Of a DNA stretch of 10,001 bases, positions 1-5,901 are shown piece by piece. The notes below the pieces were generated by a model. It saw only the letters and a program-made list of their open reading frames with translations, had not been told where the DNA came from and did not search any database. Source of the DNA: an uncultured Eubacteriales bacterium. GTDB taxonomy: Bacteria; Bacillota; Clostridia; Oscillospirales; Oscillospiraceae. Positions within the stretch are counted from its first letter, which is position 1, and each line of letters begins with the position of its first letter. Made by a program: the position numbers and the translations under genes. The DNA is taken from the NCBI GenBank assembly GCA_900320765.1, contig ONTN01000033.1:1-10001 (forward strand), read 5' to 3'.

Positions 1-24
1 CTAATAACCCGAGGGCTTGACCTT
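1..24 (+). rRNA. 23S rRNA, 3' end (partial)
   Basis: The first ~22-24 bases match the conserved 3' end of bacterial 23S rRNA: a CTAAT block, then CCGAGGGCTTGACC. The rest of the gene lies off the left edge. The position just upstream of tRNAs and a 5S gene on the same strand supports the call. The exact 3' end is uncertain by a few bases, and bases 25-99 appear to be spacer that would be removed during maturation. Confidence 0.8.
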
Positions 25-99
25 AACGAATTAGCAAGCTCAACCTTATGTTTCGTTCTCTTTCTCAATCCCCTTTTGTTCAGTTCTTAGGGTGCAAAC

Positions 100-174
100 G
101 GCCCGATGGTCAAGTGGTCAAGACGGGGGCCTCTCACGCCCCAATCGGGAGTTCGACTCTCCCTCGGGTCACCA
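100..174 (+). tRNA. tRNA-Glu (anticodon CTC)
   Basis: Folds as a full cloverleaf of 75 nt. The acceptor stem GGCCCGA pairs with TCGGGTC (one G-U pair), the D stem is GTC/GAC, the anticodon stem is GGGGC/GCCCC with loop CTCTCAC (anticodon CTC), and the T stem is GGGAG/CTCCC with loop TTCGACT. The CCA end is encoded. CUC reads GAG. It sits between the 23S and 5S genes, so it must be released from the rRNA precursor by RNase P and 3' processing. Confidence 0.95.
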
Positions 175-202
175 TTTCCCTTTAGGGATGCACCCTTAAA
201 AT

Positions 203-278
203 GCACCTTTAGCTCAGCTGGTAGAGCACCTGACTCTTAATCAGGGTGTCCAGGGTTCGAGTCCCTGAAGGTGTACCA
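203..278 (+). tRNA. tRNA-Lys (anticodon CTT)
   Basis: A 76-nt cloverleaf. The acceptor stem GCACCTT pairs with AAGGTGT (terminal G-U), the anticodon stem is CCTGA/TCAGG with loop CTCTTAA (anticodon CTT), the T arm is CAGGG TTCGAGT CCCTG, and CCA is encoded. It reads the AAG lysine codon. It begins 28 nt after tRNA-Glu and ends 2 nt before the 5S gene, so its 3' trimming and 5S 5' maturation are physically coupled. Confidence 0.95.
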
Positions 279-280
279 TA

Positions 281-396
<116 letters not shown>

Positions 397-404
397 ACAC
401 GTCA

Positions 405-428
405 AGACCCCGATTTATGTCGGGGTCT
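405..428 (+). other. Hairpin downstream of 5S rRNA
   Basis: A perfect 9-bp stem (AGACCCCGA with TCGGGGTCT) and a 6-nt loop lie 9 nt after the 5S gene. It is not followed by a T run: GCCACGTGCCTCC follows and runs directly into tRNA-Asn. It therefore looks more like a processing or spacer structure, or a weak or degenerate terminator, than a working intrinsic terminator. Confidence 0.6.
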
Positions 429-435
429 GCCACGT

Positions 436-511
436 GCCTCCTTAGCTCAGTCGGTAGAGCACGCGGCTGTTAACCGCGGTGTCGTAGGTTCGAGTCCTAC
501 AGGAGGCGCCA
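436..511 (+). tRNA. tRNA-Asn (anticodon GTT)
   Basis: A 76-nt cloverleaf. The acceptor GCCTCCT pairs with AGGAGGC, the anticodon stem is CGCGG/CCGCG with loop CTGTTAA (anticodon GTT), the T arm is GTAGG TTCGAGT CCTAC, and the discriminator G is followed by encoded CCA. It reads AAC/AAU. It is the first tRNA after 5S and is followed at once by a strong terminator hairpin, so it is probably the last member of the rRNA transcript. Confidence 0.95.
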
Positions 512-514
512 CGT

Positions 515-553
515 TTAACGCCGTCAAGCTTTTTTCTTGACGGCGTTAATTTT
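515..553 (+). terminator. Intrinsic terminator after tRNA-Asn
   Basis: A perfect 14-bp stem pairs bases 515-528 (TTAACGCCGTCAAG) with 536-549, with a 7-nt T-rich loop, and is followed by TTTT. It lies 3 nt after the tRNA-Asn CCA end and before tRNA-Met. This suggests that the rRNA transcript ends here, at least partly, and that the last two tRNAs need read-through or their own promoter. I see no clear promoter in the 11 bases that remain. Confidence 0.8.
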
Positions 554-564
554 CCCACAGATGT

Positions 565-641
565 GGGCCTTTAGCTCAGTTGGTTAGAGCAACCGGCTCA
601 TAACCGGTCGGTCCGCGGTTCGAGTCCGTGAAGGCCCACCA
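565..641 (+). tRNA. tRNA-Met (anticodon CAT)
   Basis: A 77-nt cloverleaf. The acceptor GGGCCTT pairs with AAGGCCC, the anticodon stem is CCGGC/ACCGG-like with loop CTCATAA (anticodon CAT), the T arm contains GCGGTTCGAGTCCGT, and ACCA is encoded. The first acceptor pair is G-C, so this is not an initiator tRNA, which normally has a mismatched first pair. A CAT anticodon could also mark a lysidine-modified tRNA-Ile2. The acceptor and anticodon-stem sequence fits elongator Met better, but this cannot be proved by eye. Confidence 0.88.
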
Positions 642-643
642 TT

Positions 644-691
644 TTGTCGCAAGCTCCATAGCGCGTGCATTGGCGCTCTGGAGCGCGACAA
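644..691 (+). other. Long imperfect hairpin between tRNA-Met and tRNA-Trp
   Basis: Bases 644-650 (TTGTCGC) pair with 685-691 (GCGACAA), 653-658 (GCTCCA) with 679-684 (TGGAGC), and 660-664 (AGCGC) with 673-677. The stem is 18 bp, interrupted by a 2-nt bulge and one mismatch, with an 8-nt loop. No T run follows, so it is not a standard terminator. It begins 3 nt after the tRNA-Met CCA. Confidence 0.6.
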
Positions 692-709
692 GACTTACTT
701 AGATCATAT

Positions 710-785
710 AGGGGTTTAGCTCAGCTGGTAGAGCGGCGGTCTCCAAAACCGTAGGCCGAGGGTTCGATCCCTTCAACCCCTGCCA
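710..785 (+). tRNA. tRNA-Trp (anticodon CCA)
   Basis: A 76-nt cloverleaf. The acceptor AGGGGTT pairs with AACCCCT, the D arm is AGCTCAGCTGGTAGAGC, the anticodon loop is CTCCAAA (anticodon CCA), the T arm is GAGGG TTCGATC CCTTC, and the discriminator G is followed by encoded CCA. It is the last gene of the plus-strand cluster. The final A of its CCA is also the first base of the terminator stem that follows. Confidence 0.95.
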
Positions 786-826
786 AATATCCTGCAGTGA
801 CTTTTTGTCACTGCAGGATATTTATT
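786..826 (+). terminator. Strong intrinsic terminator after tRNA-Trp
   Basis: A perfect inverted repeat pairs 785-801 (AAATATCCTGCAGTGAC) with 807-823 around a five-T loop, with TTTATT at the 3' side. The stem can reach 17 bp if it includes the last A of the tRNA. It ends the plus-strand tRNA cluster. AT pairs at the base of the stem mean it could also work on the other strand. Confidence 0.85.
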
Positions 827-1251
827 GGGAAGAACGGATCGAAGGGCGCGGTGTTAGAAAACAGTCCGGTGGCGCGTCGTCGCGGACTTCGTATCGTTCG
901 CTTTGCCGCTGAGGAGCGCGGCAAAGCTCGTTCACTTCGTCGCTCCTCCTTTTCCCAAAAAGCTCCGCTTTTCGGGAGCCCTGTAGCCCGCACCCCGGCC
1001 CGCCCTCAGGCGGGCGATCCCGAATAGCCCCTGCCAAGCAAATGGCACTTGCATACGCAAGCGCCTTTTGCAATGAAGTCGCCCCTACGAGGCTAATGAA
1101 GAAATGAAGTCGCTTCGCTAATGAAGACGCTCCTTCGGAGCTAATTAGGAACGTTGGCGACTTCGCTTCATTAGGTGCGAAGCTTCGTCTTCATTATCGT
1201 TCCAGCAAGTGATTTTATGCTTGCTTATACGAGTCAATGCATCTACATATT
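827..1251. repeat. Gene-free spacer rich in hairpins and short repeats
   Basis: No ORF here has a plausible ribosome binding site or recognisable protein. Short reading frames exist on both strands but run through palindromes. Clear hairpins are: 900-909 with 918-927 (GCTTTGCCGC, 10 bp); 953-963 with 967-977 (one mismatch); 998-1004 with 1009-1015 (GCCCGCC); and the TAATGAAG repeat block at 1071-1197. GAGGAGCG at 911-918 can also pair with CGCTCCTC at 941-948, so alternative folds exist. Bases 1198-1251 hold nothing I can name. The stretch separates converging transcripts and looks like degenerate intergenic repeat material. Confidence 0.65.
1071..1197. repeat. TAATGAAG-type short repeats in both orientations
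   Basis: The core AATGAAG, usually followed by TCGC or ACGC, occurs near 1072, 1095, 1103 and 1120. The inverted core CTTCATTA occurs at 1166-1173 and 1189-1196. Short GC-rich units such as CGCTTCGC, CTCCTTCGGAG and the palindrome CGAAGCTTCG (1178-1187) lie between the cores. GAAGTCGC at 1106-1113 is the exact complement of GCGACTTC at 1157-1164, so the block can fold into a large stem. Spacing is irregular and no unit is long enough for a CRISPR. The block is probably a non-coding intergenic repeat family. Confidence 0.6.
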
Positions 1252-1291
1252 AAAACTCCCACAGCGGCTTTTTTGCCGCTGCGGGAGTTTT
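1252..1291 (-). terminator. Bidirectional intrinsic terminator, 3' of the SdpI-family gene
   Basis: AAAACTCCC and CAGCGGC (1252-1268) pair with GCCGCTG and GGGAGTTTT (1275-1291) across a six-T loop, with a single A/C mismatch at 1261/1282. On the minus strand the stem ends in TTTTAATAT, 18 nt after the stop codon of the upstream minus-strand gene. On the plus strand it ends in TTTTATT. It can therefore stop transcription from either side of this convergent junction. Confidence 0.8.
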
Positions 1292-1309
1292 ATTAGGAAG
1301 AAGGTTGTT

Positions 1310-1651
1310 TCACTTATAAAACTCCGGATATTTCTTTTTACACCGGTGATTGATGAACGGAATGGAGAGCAGCAATGCAGCTGCCGCTATAATAGGCACC
1401 GCCTCCACGAGAGAAAACAGGCCAAACACCTTTATCTCACTGAAGCTTACGGCAAAAACCAGTATTGCCGAGATAACGCCTATGAAGACGAGGATCTTTC
1501 CGCATAGTGTGTTGCAGTATTTCCAAGTTTGTTCGTTTACGGAAGAGGTTTTAGTCCTGAATCCGTAAACAGAATTGATTTTAACGTCGGGCTTAATAAG
1601 AAGCAAGATACCCGCAATCAAACATACGGCCGGAAATATATAATTAACCAT
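1310..1651 (-). CDS. SdpI/YhfL-family small membrane protein
   Basis: A protein of 113 residues with three likely membrane segments (about 3-19, 50-68 and 76-100) and a basic C-terminal tail. Residues 26-43 hold the family signature NSVYGFRTKTSSVNEQTW, typical of SdpI/YhfL proteins. Bacillus subtilis SdpI gives immunity to the SdpC toxin and also sequesters the repressor SdpR, but most short clostridial relatives have no known role. No sdpC- or sdpR-like gene lies beside it, so immunity is not supported here. GAGGG lies 9 nt before the ATG. The gene starts only about 20 nt after the hyd terminator, with no visible promoter, so it may depend on read-through. The family call is firm; the function is open. 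Confidence 0.82.
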   Translation of the reverse strand: MVNYIFPAVCLIAGILLLIKPDVKINSVYGFRTKTSSVNEQTWKYCNTLCGKILVFIGVISAILVFAVSFSEIKVFGLFSLVEAVPIIAAAALLLSIPFINHRCKKKYPEFYK

Positions 1652-1669
1652 TTATATGTCCCTCATTTT

Positions 1670-1702
1670 AAAACAGGGGTCAGGCGGAACGCCTGACCCC
1701 TC
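1670..1702 (-). terminator. Intrinsic terminator after hydA
   Basis: A perfect 12-bp stem pairs 1675-1686 (AGGGGTCAGGCG) with 1690-1701 around a three-base loop. On the minus strand it is followed by GTTTTAAAA. It lies 12 nt after the hydA stop codon and just before the SdpI-family gene. The T run is short, so termination may be partial and may allow some expression of the gene downstream. Confidence 0.78.
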
Positions 1703-1713
1703 GTTTTATTATC

Positions 1714-3480
1714 TTATCTGAAGCGCTCCCTGGCGGCGTAGCTCGTGTGAAGAAGCTCGTGGGCCTTGTGGGAGTTGGGCTCGCCGAGGAACTTCTCGTA
1801 GAGCTCGATAATCTGCGGGTTGTTGTGCGACTGACGGACGGTCTGGCGCTCATCCTCAGAATAGAGGGCCTGCGCGCGCTTCTCTTTGTAGGTGTCGAGA
1901 ATGTCGTCCGCCTCGTTCGGAAGGAAGCAGCTCCTGACGTAGGGCTGGCCGCCGCCGTTGATGCAGCCGCCAGGGCATCCCATGATCTCGATGAACTGGT
2001 ACTTGCTCGTACCCTCGCGGATCTCGTCGAGGAGGACCTTCGCACTCTTCATGCCGGAGGCGATAGCGACGTTGACGACTGTGCCGTTAATGTCGATGGA
2101 AGCCTCGCGGATGCCGGCGTCGTGGCCGCGGACGGCCTCGAACACGATCTGCTCGTGCTCCTTGCCGGTGAGCTTATAGTATACGGTACGGAGAGCGGCC
2201 TCCATAACGCCGCCGGTAACGCCGAAGATGACGCCGGCTCCGGAGTAATCGCCCATGATATCGGCGTCCCACTCCTCGTCGGGCAGGCGGTTAAACATAA
2301 TGCCGGCGCGCTTGATCATACGCGCAAGCTCTCTCGTGGTGATGACGGCGTCCACGTCGGGAATGCCGTTGACCTTCTCCTGCTCTCTTTCCTTTTCAAA
2401 CTTCTTCGCAATGCAGGGCATTACGGAGACGACGAAGACGTCCTTGGGATCGTAGCCCTTCTGCTCGGCCCAATAGGACTTGATGATGGCGCCCTGCATC
2501 TGGTGGGGCGACTTGCAGGAGGAGAGGTGGGGCAGAAGATCACCGTAATTGTACTCGGCGTAGTTTACCCAGCCGGGCGAGCAGGAGGTGATCATCGGGA
2601 GGGTGCCGCCCTCGGTGAGGCGGTGGAGAAGCTCAGTACCCTCTTCCATAATGGTGAGGTCAGCGCCGAAGTTGACGTCGTAGACGCGCTCGAAGCCGAG
2701 GCGGCGCATAGCGGCGATCATCTTGCCGGTGACGGGAGTTCCGACGGGATAGCCAAACTCCTCGCCGAGAGCAGCGCGGACGGCCGGAGCGGCCTGAATG
2801 ACGACGTGCTTTCCGCTCTTAAGGGCGGCGTCGACCTTCGTGATCTCGCTCTTCTCCATAAGAGCACCGGTCGGGCAGACGTTTACGCACTGGCCGCACT
2901 GGATGCAGGGGGAGTTGGCGAAGCTTCTGTTCTCAGCGGGAGAGACAAAGGTGCGGAAGCCGCGGTTCTCGAAGCCGAGGATGCCGAGGCCGTGAGCATT
3001 TGAGCAGCGGGCGATGCAGCGGCCGCAGAGCACGCACTTGGAGGTGTCGCGCACGAGGGCGGGGGCGAGCTGGTCGAGATGAGTCTCGGACTGGACGCCG
3101 GTGTACTTATCCTCCTTCGCGCCGGTGATGGTGGCGACGTGAAGGAGCTCGCATTTGCCGTTCTTCTCGCACTGCTGGCAGTTCTTATTGTGGTTGGAGA
3201 GCAGGAGCTCAACACTTCTTCTGCGGGCCTCAACGGCCTTGGGAGAGGAGATGCGGATCTCCATGCCCTCGGCTACGGGGTAGACGCAGCTGGCGACGAG
3301 GCCTCTCGCTCCGGTGGCCTCAACGAGGCAGACGCGGCAGGAGCCGACGTTGCACTCGCCGTGGTTAAAGGCGCAAAGGGAGGGAATTTCATAACCGCAG
3401 GCCTTCGCAGCCTCAAGTATGGTCATGCCGGCTTCGACCTGATAGGCGACGCCTTCGATTTTAATATTGACTTTAGACAT
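1714..3480 (-). CDS. hydA: [FeFe]-hydrogenase catalytic subunit HydA/HndD
   Basis: A 588-residue subunit that reduces protons to H2 (or the reverse) in a cytosolic NAD-linked complex. Domains in order: N-terminal [2Fe-2S] (C36, C48, C51, C65); His-type [4Fe-4S] (H97, C101, C104, C110); two ferredoxin [4Fe-4S] sites (C149, C152, C155, C159 and C192, C195, C198, C202); H-cluster domain with TSCSPGW (298-304), MPCIAKKFE (354-362) and CPGGCINGGG (502-511); then the small-subunit-like C terminus. By spacing to Clostridium pasteurianum CpI, the proton-path residues C300, E280, S320 and E283 are present, but S301 sits where CpI has the ligand Cys300. AAGGAGGG lies 8 nt before the ATG and overlaps the hydB stop. 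Last gene of hydCBA. Confidence 0.95.
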   Translation of the reverse strand: MSKVNIKIEGVAYQVEAGMTILEAAKACGYEIPSLCAFNHGECNVGSCRVCLVEATGARGLVASCVYPVAEGMEIRISSPKAVEARRRSVELLLSNHNKNCQQCEKNGKCELLHVATITGAKEDKYTGVQSETHLDQLAPALVRDTSKCVLCGRCIARCSNAHGLGILGFENRGFRTFVSPAENRSFANSPCIQCGQCVNVCPTGALMEKSEITKVDAALKSGKHVVIQAAPAVRAALGEEFGYPVGTPVTGKMIAAMRRLGFERVYDVNFGADLTIMEEGTELLHRLTEGGTLPMITSCSPGWVNYAEYNYGDLLPHLSSCKSPHQMQGAIIKSYWAEQKGYDPKDVFVVSVMPCIAKKFEKEREQEKVNGIPDVDAVITTRELARMIKRAGIMFNRLPDEEWDADIMGDYSGAGVIFGVTGGVMEAALRTVYYKLTGKEHEQIVFEAVRGHDAGIREASIDINGTVVNVAIASGMKSAKVLLDEIREGTSKYQFIEIMGCPGGCINGGGQPYVRSCFLPNEADDILDTYKEKRAQALYSEDERQTVRQSHNNPQIIELYEKFLGEPNSHKAHELLHTSYAARERFR

Positions 3481-3494
3481 CTGCTTATCCCTCC

Positions 3495-5378
3495 TTATCT
3501 CTTCTCAATCGCGCCGAACTTACAGGTGGACATACAGGCTCCGCACTTTACGCAGGCCTTCGGATCGATCTCCATGGCGGCAAGCTTCTTGCCGGGAGCG
3601 ACGTAATCCGTCCTCGTGATGCAGTTGGCGGGGCAGCCCCTGGCGCACATTCCGCAGCCGACGCACTTGTCGCGGATGATGTGGTACTCCATAAGGTTCT
3701 TGCAGACGTGAGAGGGGCACTTCTTGTCCACGATGTGGGCGAGATACTCATCTCTGAAGTGAGTGAGGGTGGAGACGACGGGGTTAGCGGCGGTCTGACC
3801 GAGAGCGCAGAGAGAGTTGTTCTTAACGGTGTCGGCGAGCTCCTCAAGCTCCTCAAGGTCCTTCATGGTGCCCTTGCCCTCGGTTATGCGGGTAAGGATC
3901 TCGAGAATGCGCTTCGTGCCGATGCGGCAGGGAGTGCACTTTCCGCAGCTCTCATCGCAGATGAACTCCATATAGAACTTCGCGACGTCGACCATGCAGT
4001 TGTCCTCGTCCATGACGATAGCTCCGCCGGAGCCCATCATGGAGCCCTTGGCTACGAGGTTATCGAAGTCGATAGGCTCATCGAGGAACTCCTCAGTAAG
4101 GCAGCCGCCGGAGGGGCCGCCGGTCTGGATGGCCTTGAACTTCTTGCCGTTCGGGATTCCGCCGCCGATATCGTATATCAGCTCGCGTAGTGTGGTGCCC
4201 ATAGGCACCTCGACGAGGCCGACGTTGTTGACCTTGCCGCCGAGGGCGAAGACCTTGGTGCCCTTGGAACGCTCGGTGCCGACGGAGGCGAACTCGGCGG
4301 CGCCGTTCCTCAGTATGTAGGGAACGCAGGCGAGAGTCTCGACGTTGTTGACGATAGTGGGCTTCTGCCAAAGACCCTTGACAGCCGGGAAGGGAGGACG
4401 GGGACGCGGCATTCCGCGCTTGCCCTCGATGGAATTAAGAAGGGCGGTCTCCTCGCCGCAGACGAAGGCGCCTGCGCCGAGACGGACGTGGCAGTCGAAG
4501 CTGAAATCGGTACCGAGAATGTGCTCGCCGAGAAGTCCGATCTCGCGGGCCTGCTTAATTGCGTTGCGAAGACGCCTTACGGCTATAGGATACTCGGCGC
4601 GAACGTAGAAATAACCGTTCTGAGCGCCGATAGCATAGCCGGCGATGACCATACCCTCAATAACTGCAAGGGGGTTGCCCTCGAGGATGGAGCGGTCCAT
4701 AAAGGCGCCGGGGTCGCCCTCGTCGCCGTTGCAGACGACGTACTTCTCGTCGCTCTCAACGTTGAGAGCGAACTGCCACTTGCGGCCGGAGGGGAATCCG
4801 CCGCCGCCGCGGCCGCGAAGTCCGGAGGCGAGGACCTCGTCAACGACTTCCTGACGGGTCATCGTGAGAGCGCGCTCAAGACCCTTGAAGGCGCCCATTC
4901 CGAGAGCTTCGTTTATGTCCTCGGGGTTGATCACGCCGCAGCCGTGAAGAGCAACGCGGCGCTGCTTTTTATAGAAGTTGATATCCTCCTGCTTCGTGAC
5001 CTTGGTGGTCGTGCCGGGCTCAACGTAAAGAAGGCGCTCGACGACCTCGCCGCCGAGGATATCCTTCTCGACGATCTCCTCAACGTCCTCGATATGTACG
5101 AGGCGGTAAAGGGTATCTTCGGGATATATCTTTACGAAGGGACCCTGTGAGCAGAAGCCGAAGCAGCCGACCAGGTTGACGGTAGCCTTATCGGCGGCGC
5201 CCTTGGCGGCAAGGACTTCCTCGAACTTTGCCTTGATCTCATCGGAGTGGCTGGAAAGACAGCCGGTACCGCCGCAGAGGACAATATGACGCTTGTCGTC
5301 AAGTCCCTTCAGCTTATCCTCGAGGCACTTGGTACAGGCGGCGGATTTTATGTTAAGATCCTCAACTGTTTTTATCAT
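3495..5378 (-). CDS. hydB: NAD(H)-binding flavoprotein subunit HydB/HndC of [FeFe]-hydrogenase
   Basis: A NuoF-like subunit of 627 residues that exchanges electrons with NAD(H) through FMN and passes them to HydA; in bifurcating relatives it also handles ferredoxin. Domains: thioredoxin-like [2Fe-2S] (C35, C40, C72, C76); FMN/NADH fold with GLRGRGGGGFPSGRKW (186-201), GDEGDPGAFMDR (218-229) and GAGAFVCGEETAL (301-313); SLBB-like part; ESCGKCTPC cluster (C478, C481, C484 plus C524); two C-terminal ferredoxin sites (C572, C575, C578, C582 and C609, C612, C615, C619). The reading frame opens further upstream at 5411, but that would overlap hydC. AAAGGAGG placed 9 nt before the ATG at 5378 decides the start, 4 nt after the hydC stop. 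The N-terminal domain takes the place of a separate HndB. Confidence 0.95.
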   Translation of the reverse strand: MIKTVEDLNIKSAACTKCLEDKLKGLDDKRHIVLCGGTGCLSSHSDEIKAKFEEVLAAKGAADKATVNLVGCFGFCSQGPFVKIYPEDTLYRLVHIEDVEEIVEKDILGGEVVERLLYVEPGTTTKVTKQEDINFYKKQRRVALHGCGVINPEDINEALGMGAFKGLERALTMTRQEVVDEVLASGLRGRGGGGFPSGRKWQFALNVESDEKYVVCNGDEGDPGAFMDRSILEGNPLAVIEGMVIAGYAIGAQNGYFYVRAEYPIAVRRLRNAIKQAREIGLLGEHILGTDFSFDCHVRLGAGAFVCGEETALLNSIEGKRGMPRPRPPFPAVKGLWQKPTIVNNVETLACVPYILRNGAAEFASVGTERSKGTKVFALGGKVNNVGLVEVPMGTTLRELIYDIGGGIPNGKKFKAIQTGGPSGGCLTEEFLDEPIDFDNLVAKGSMMGSGGAIVMDEDNCMVDVAKFYMEFICDESCGKCTPCRIGTKRILEILTRITEGKGTMKDLEELEELADTVKNNSLCALGQTAANPVVSTLTHFRDEYLAHIVDKKCPSHVCKNLMEYHIIRDKCVGCGMCARGCPANCITRTDYVAPGKKLAAMEIDPKACVKCGACMSTCKFGAIEKR

Positions 5379-5382
5379 TCCA

Positions 5383-5865
5383 TCAAGCCTCCTTTGCCTT
5401 GTAATCAGCAACGATCTTTGGAACGTCGCCGACGCTCATCTTGGGATAGACGGTTCCGTTGATGCTGACGGCGGGGGCAATGCCGCAGGCGCCGATGCAG
5501 CGGAGGGCGTCCAGAGTAAAGAGGCCGTCCTCGGTGGTCTCGCCGGGTTTGATCTTGAGGATCTCGGAGAATTTGTCGATCACCTGCTGGGCGCCCTTGA
5601 CGTAGCAAGCGGTGCCGAGGCAGCAGCCGATAACGTATTTTCCCTTGGGAGTAAGGGAGAAGAATGAATAGAATGTAACAACGCCATAGATCTCCGCTAC
5701 GGATATTCCGGTCTCCTGAGATACTATCTCCTGTACCTCGAGAGGAATATAGCCGTATTCGTTCTGAATATCGCTGAGGATCATCATGAGCGGCGTTTTT
5801 TCATTTTTATACCGCCCGCAGATCTCAAGGATAGTCTGAACAGCTTTTTCATTAAGTTTAGCCAT
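5383..5865 (-). CDS. hydC: NuoE-like [2Fe-2S] subunit HydC/HndA of [FeFe]-hydrogenase
   Basis: A 160-residue thioredoxin-fold [2Fe-2S] protein, close to the usual 150-170 residues of NuoE/HndA. The ligand pattern is C82-x4-C87 and C123-x3-C127 (CLGTAC and CIGAC). The helical N-terminal part carries the family stretch IYGVVTFYSFFSLTPKGK (about 59-76). It should dock on HydB and relay electrons within the HydABC complex. The frame stays open to 5973, but the upstream residues are hydrophobic, unlike the family, and run through the promoter region. AGAAGGGG placed 7 nt before the ATG at 5865 (MAKLNEKAV) supports the shorter form. First gene of the operon. Confidence 0.93.
   Translation of the reverse strand: MAKLNEKAVQTILEICGRYKNEKTPLMMILSDIQNEYGYIPLEVQEIVSQETGISVAEIYGVVTFYSFFSLTPKGKYVIGCCLGTACYVKGAQQVIDKFSEILKIKPGETTEDGLFTLDALRCIGACGIAPAVSINGTVYPKMSVGDVPKIVADYKAKEA
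5388..5395 (-). promoter_or_regulatory. Ribosome binding site that sets the hydB start
   Basis: AAAGGAGG on the minus strand ends 9 nt before the ATG at 5376-5378 and lies within the last codons of hydC. It favours this start over the in-frame upstream codon at 5411 and implies translational coupling of hydC and hydB. Confidence 0.8.
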
Positions 5866-5901
5866 ACGATAACCCCTTCTGTGATAGATTTGCGTGAAAC
5901 T

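Noticed and set aside
565..641. Reading the CAT tRNA as tRNA-Ile2 or as initiator Met
   Set aside because: The paired first acceptor base argues against an initiator. The overall sequence resembles Gram-positive elongator Met more than Ile2, though lysidine modification cannot be seen in DNA.
797..1073. Small overlapping frames of 61-83 codons on both strands in the spacer
   Set aside because: They run through the tRNA-Trp terminator or the palindromic repeats, have no credible ribosome binding site, and give Arg/Pro/Ser-rich products unlike any protein I know.
1071..1197. Possible CRISPR array
   Set aside because: The repeat core is only 7-8 bases, spacing is irregular, copies occur in both orientations, and no cas gene is near.
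1747..3003. Long open frame (about 418 codons) on the plus strand, antisense to hydA
   Set aside because: It mirrors hydA, whose many Cys motifs leave no doubt about the coding strand. GC-rich third positions often keep the opposite frame open. The translation has low complexity (Ala, Leu, Asp, Val) and no recognisable domain.
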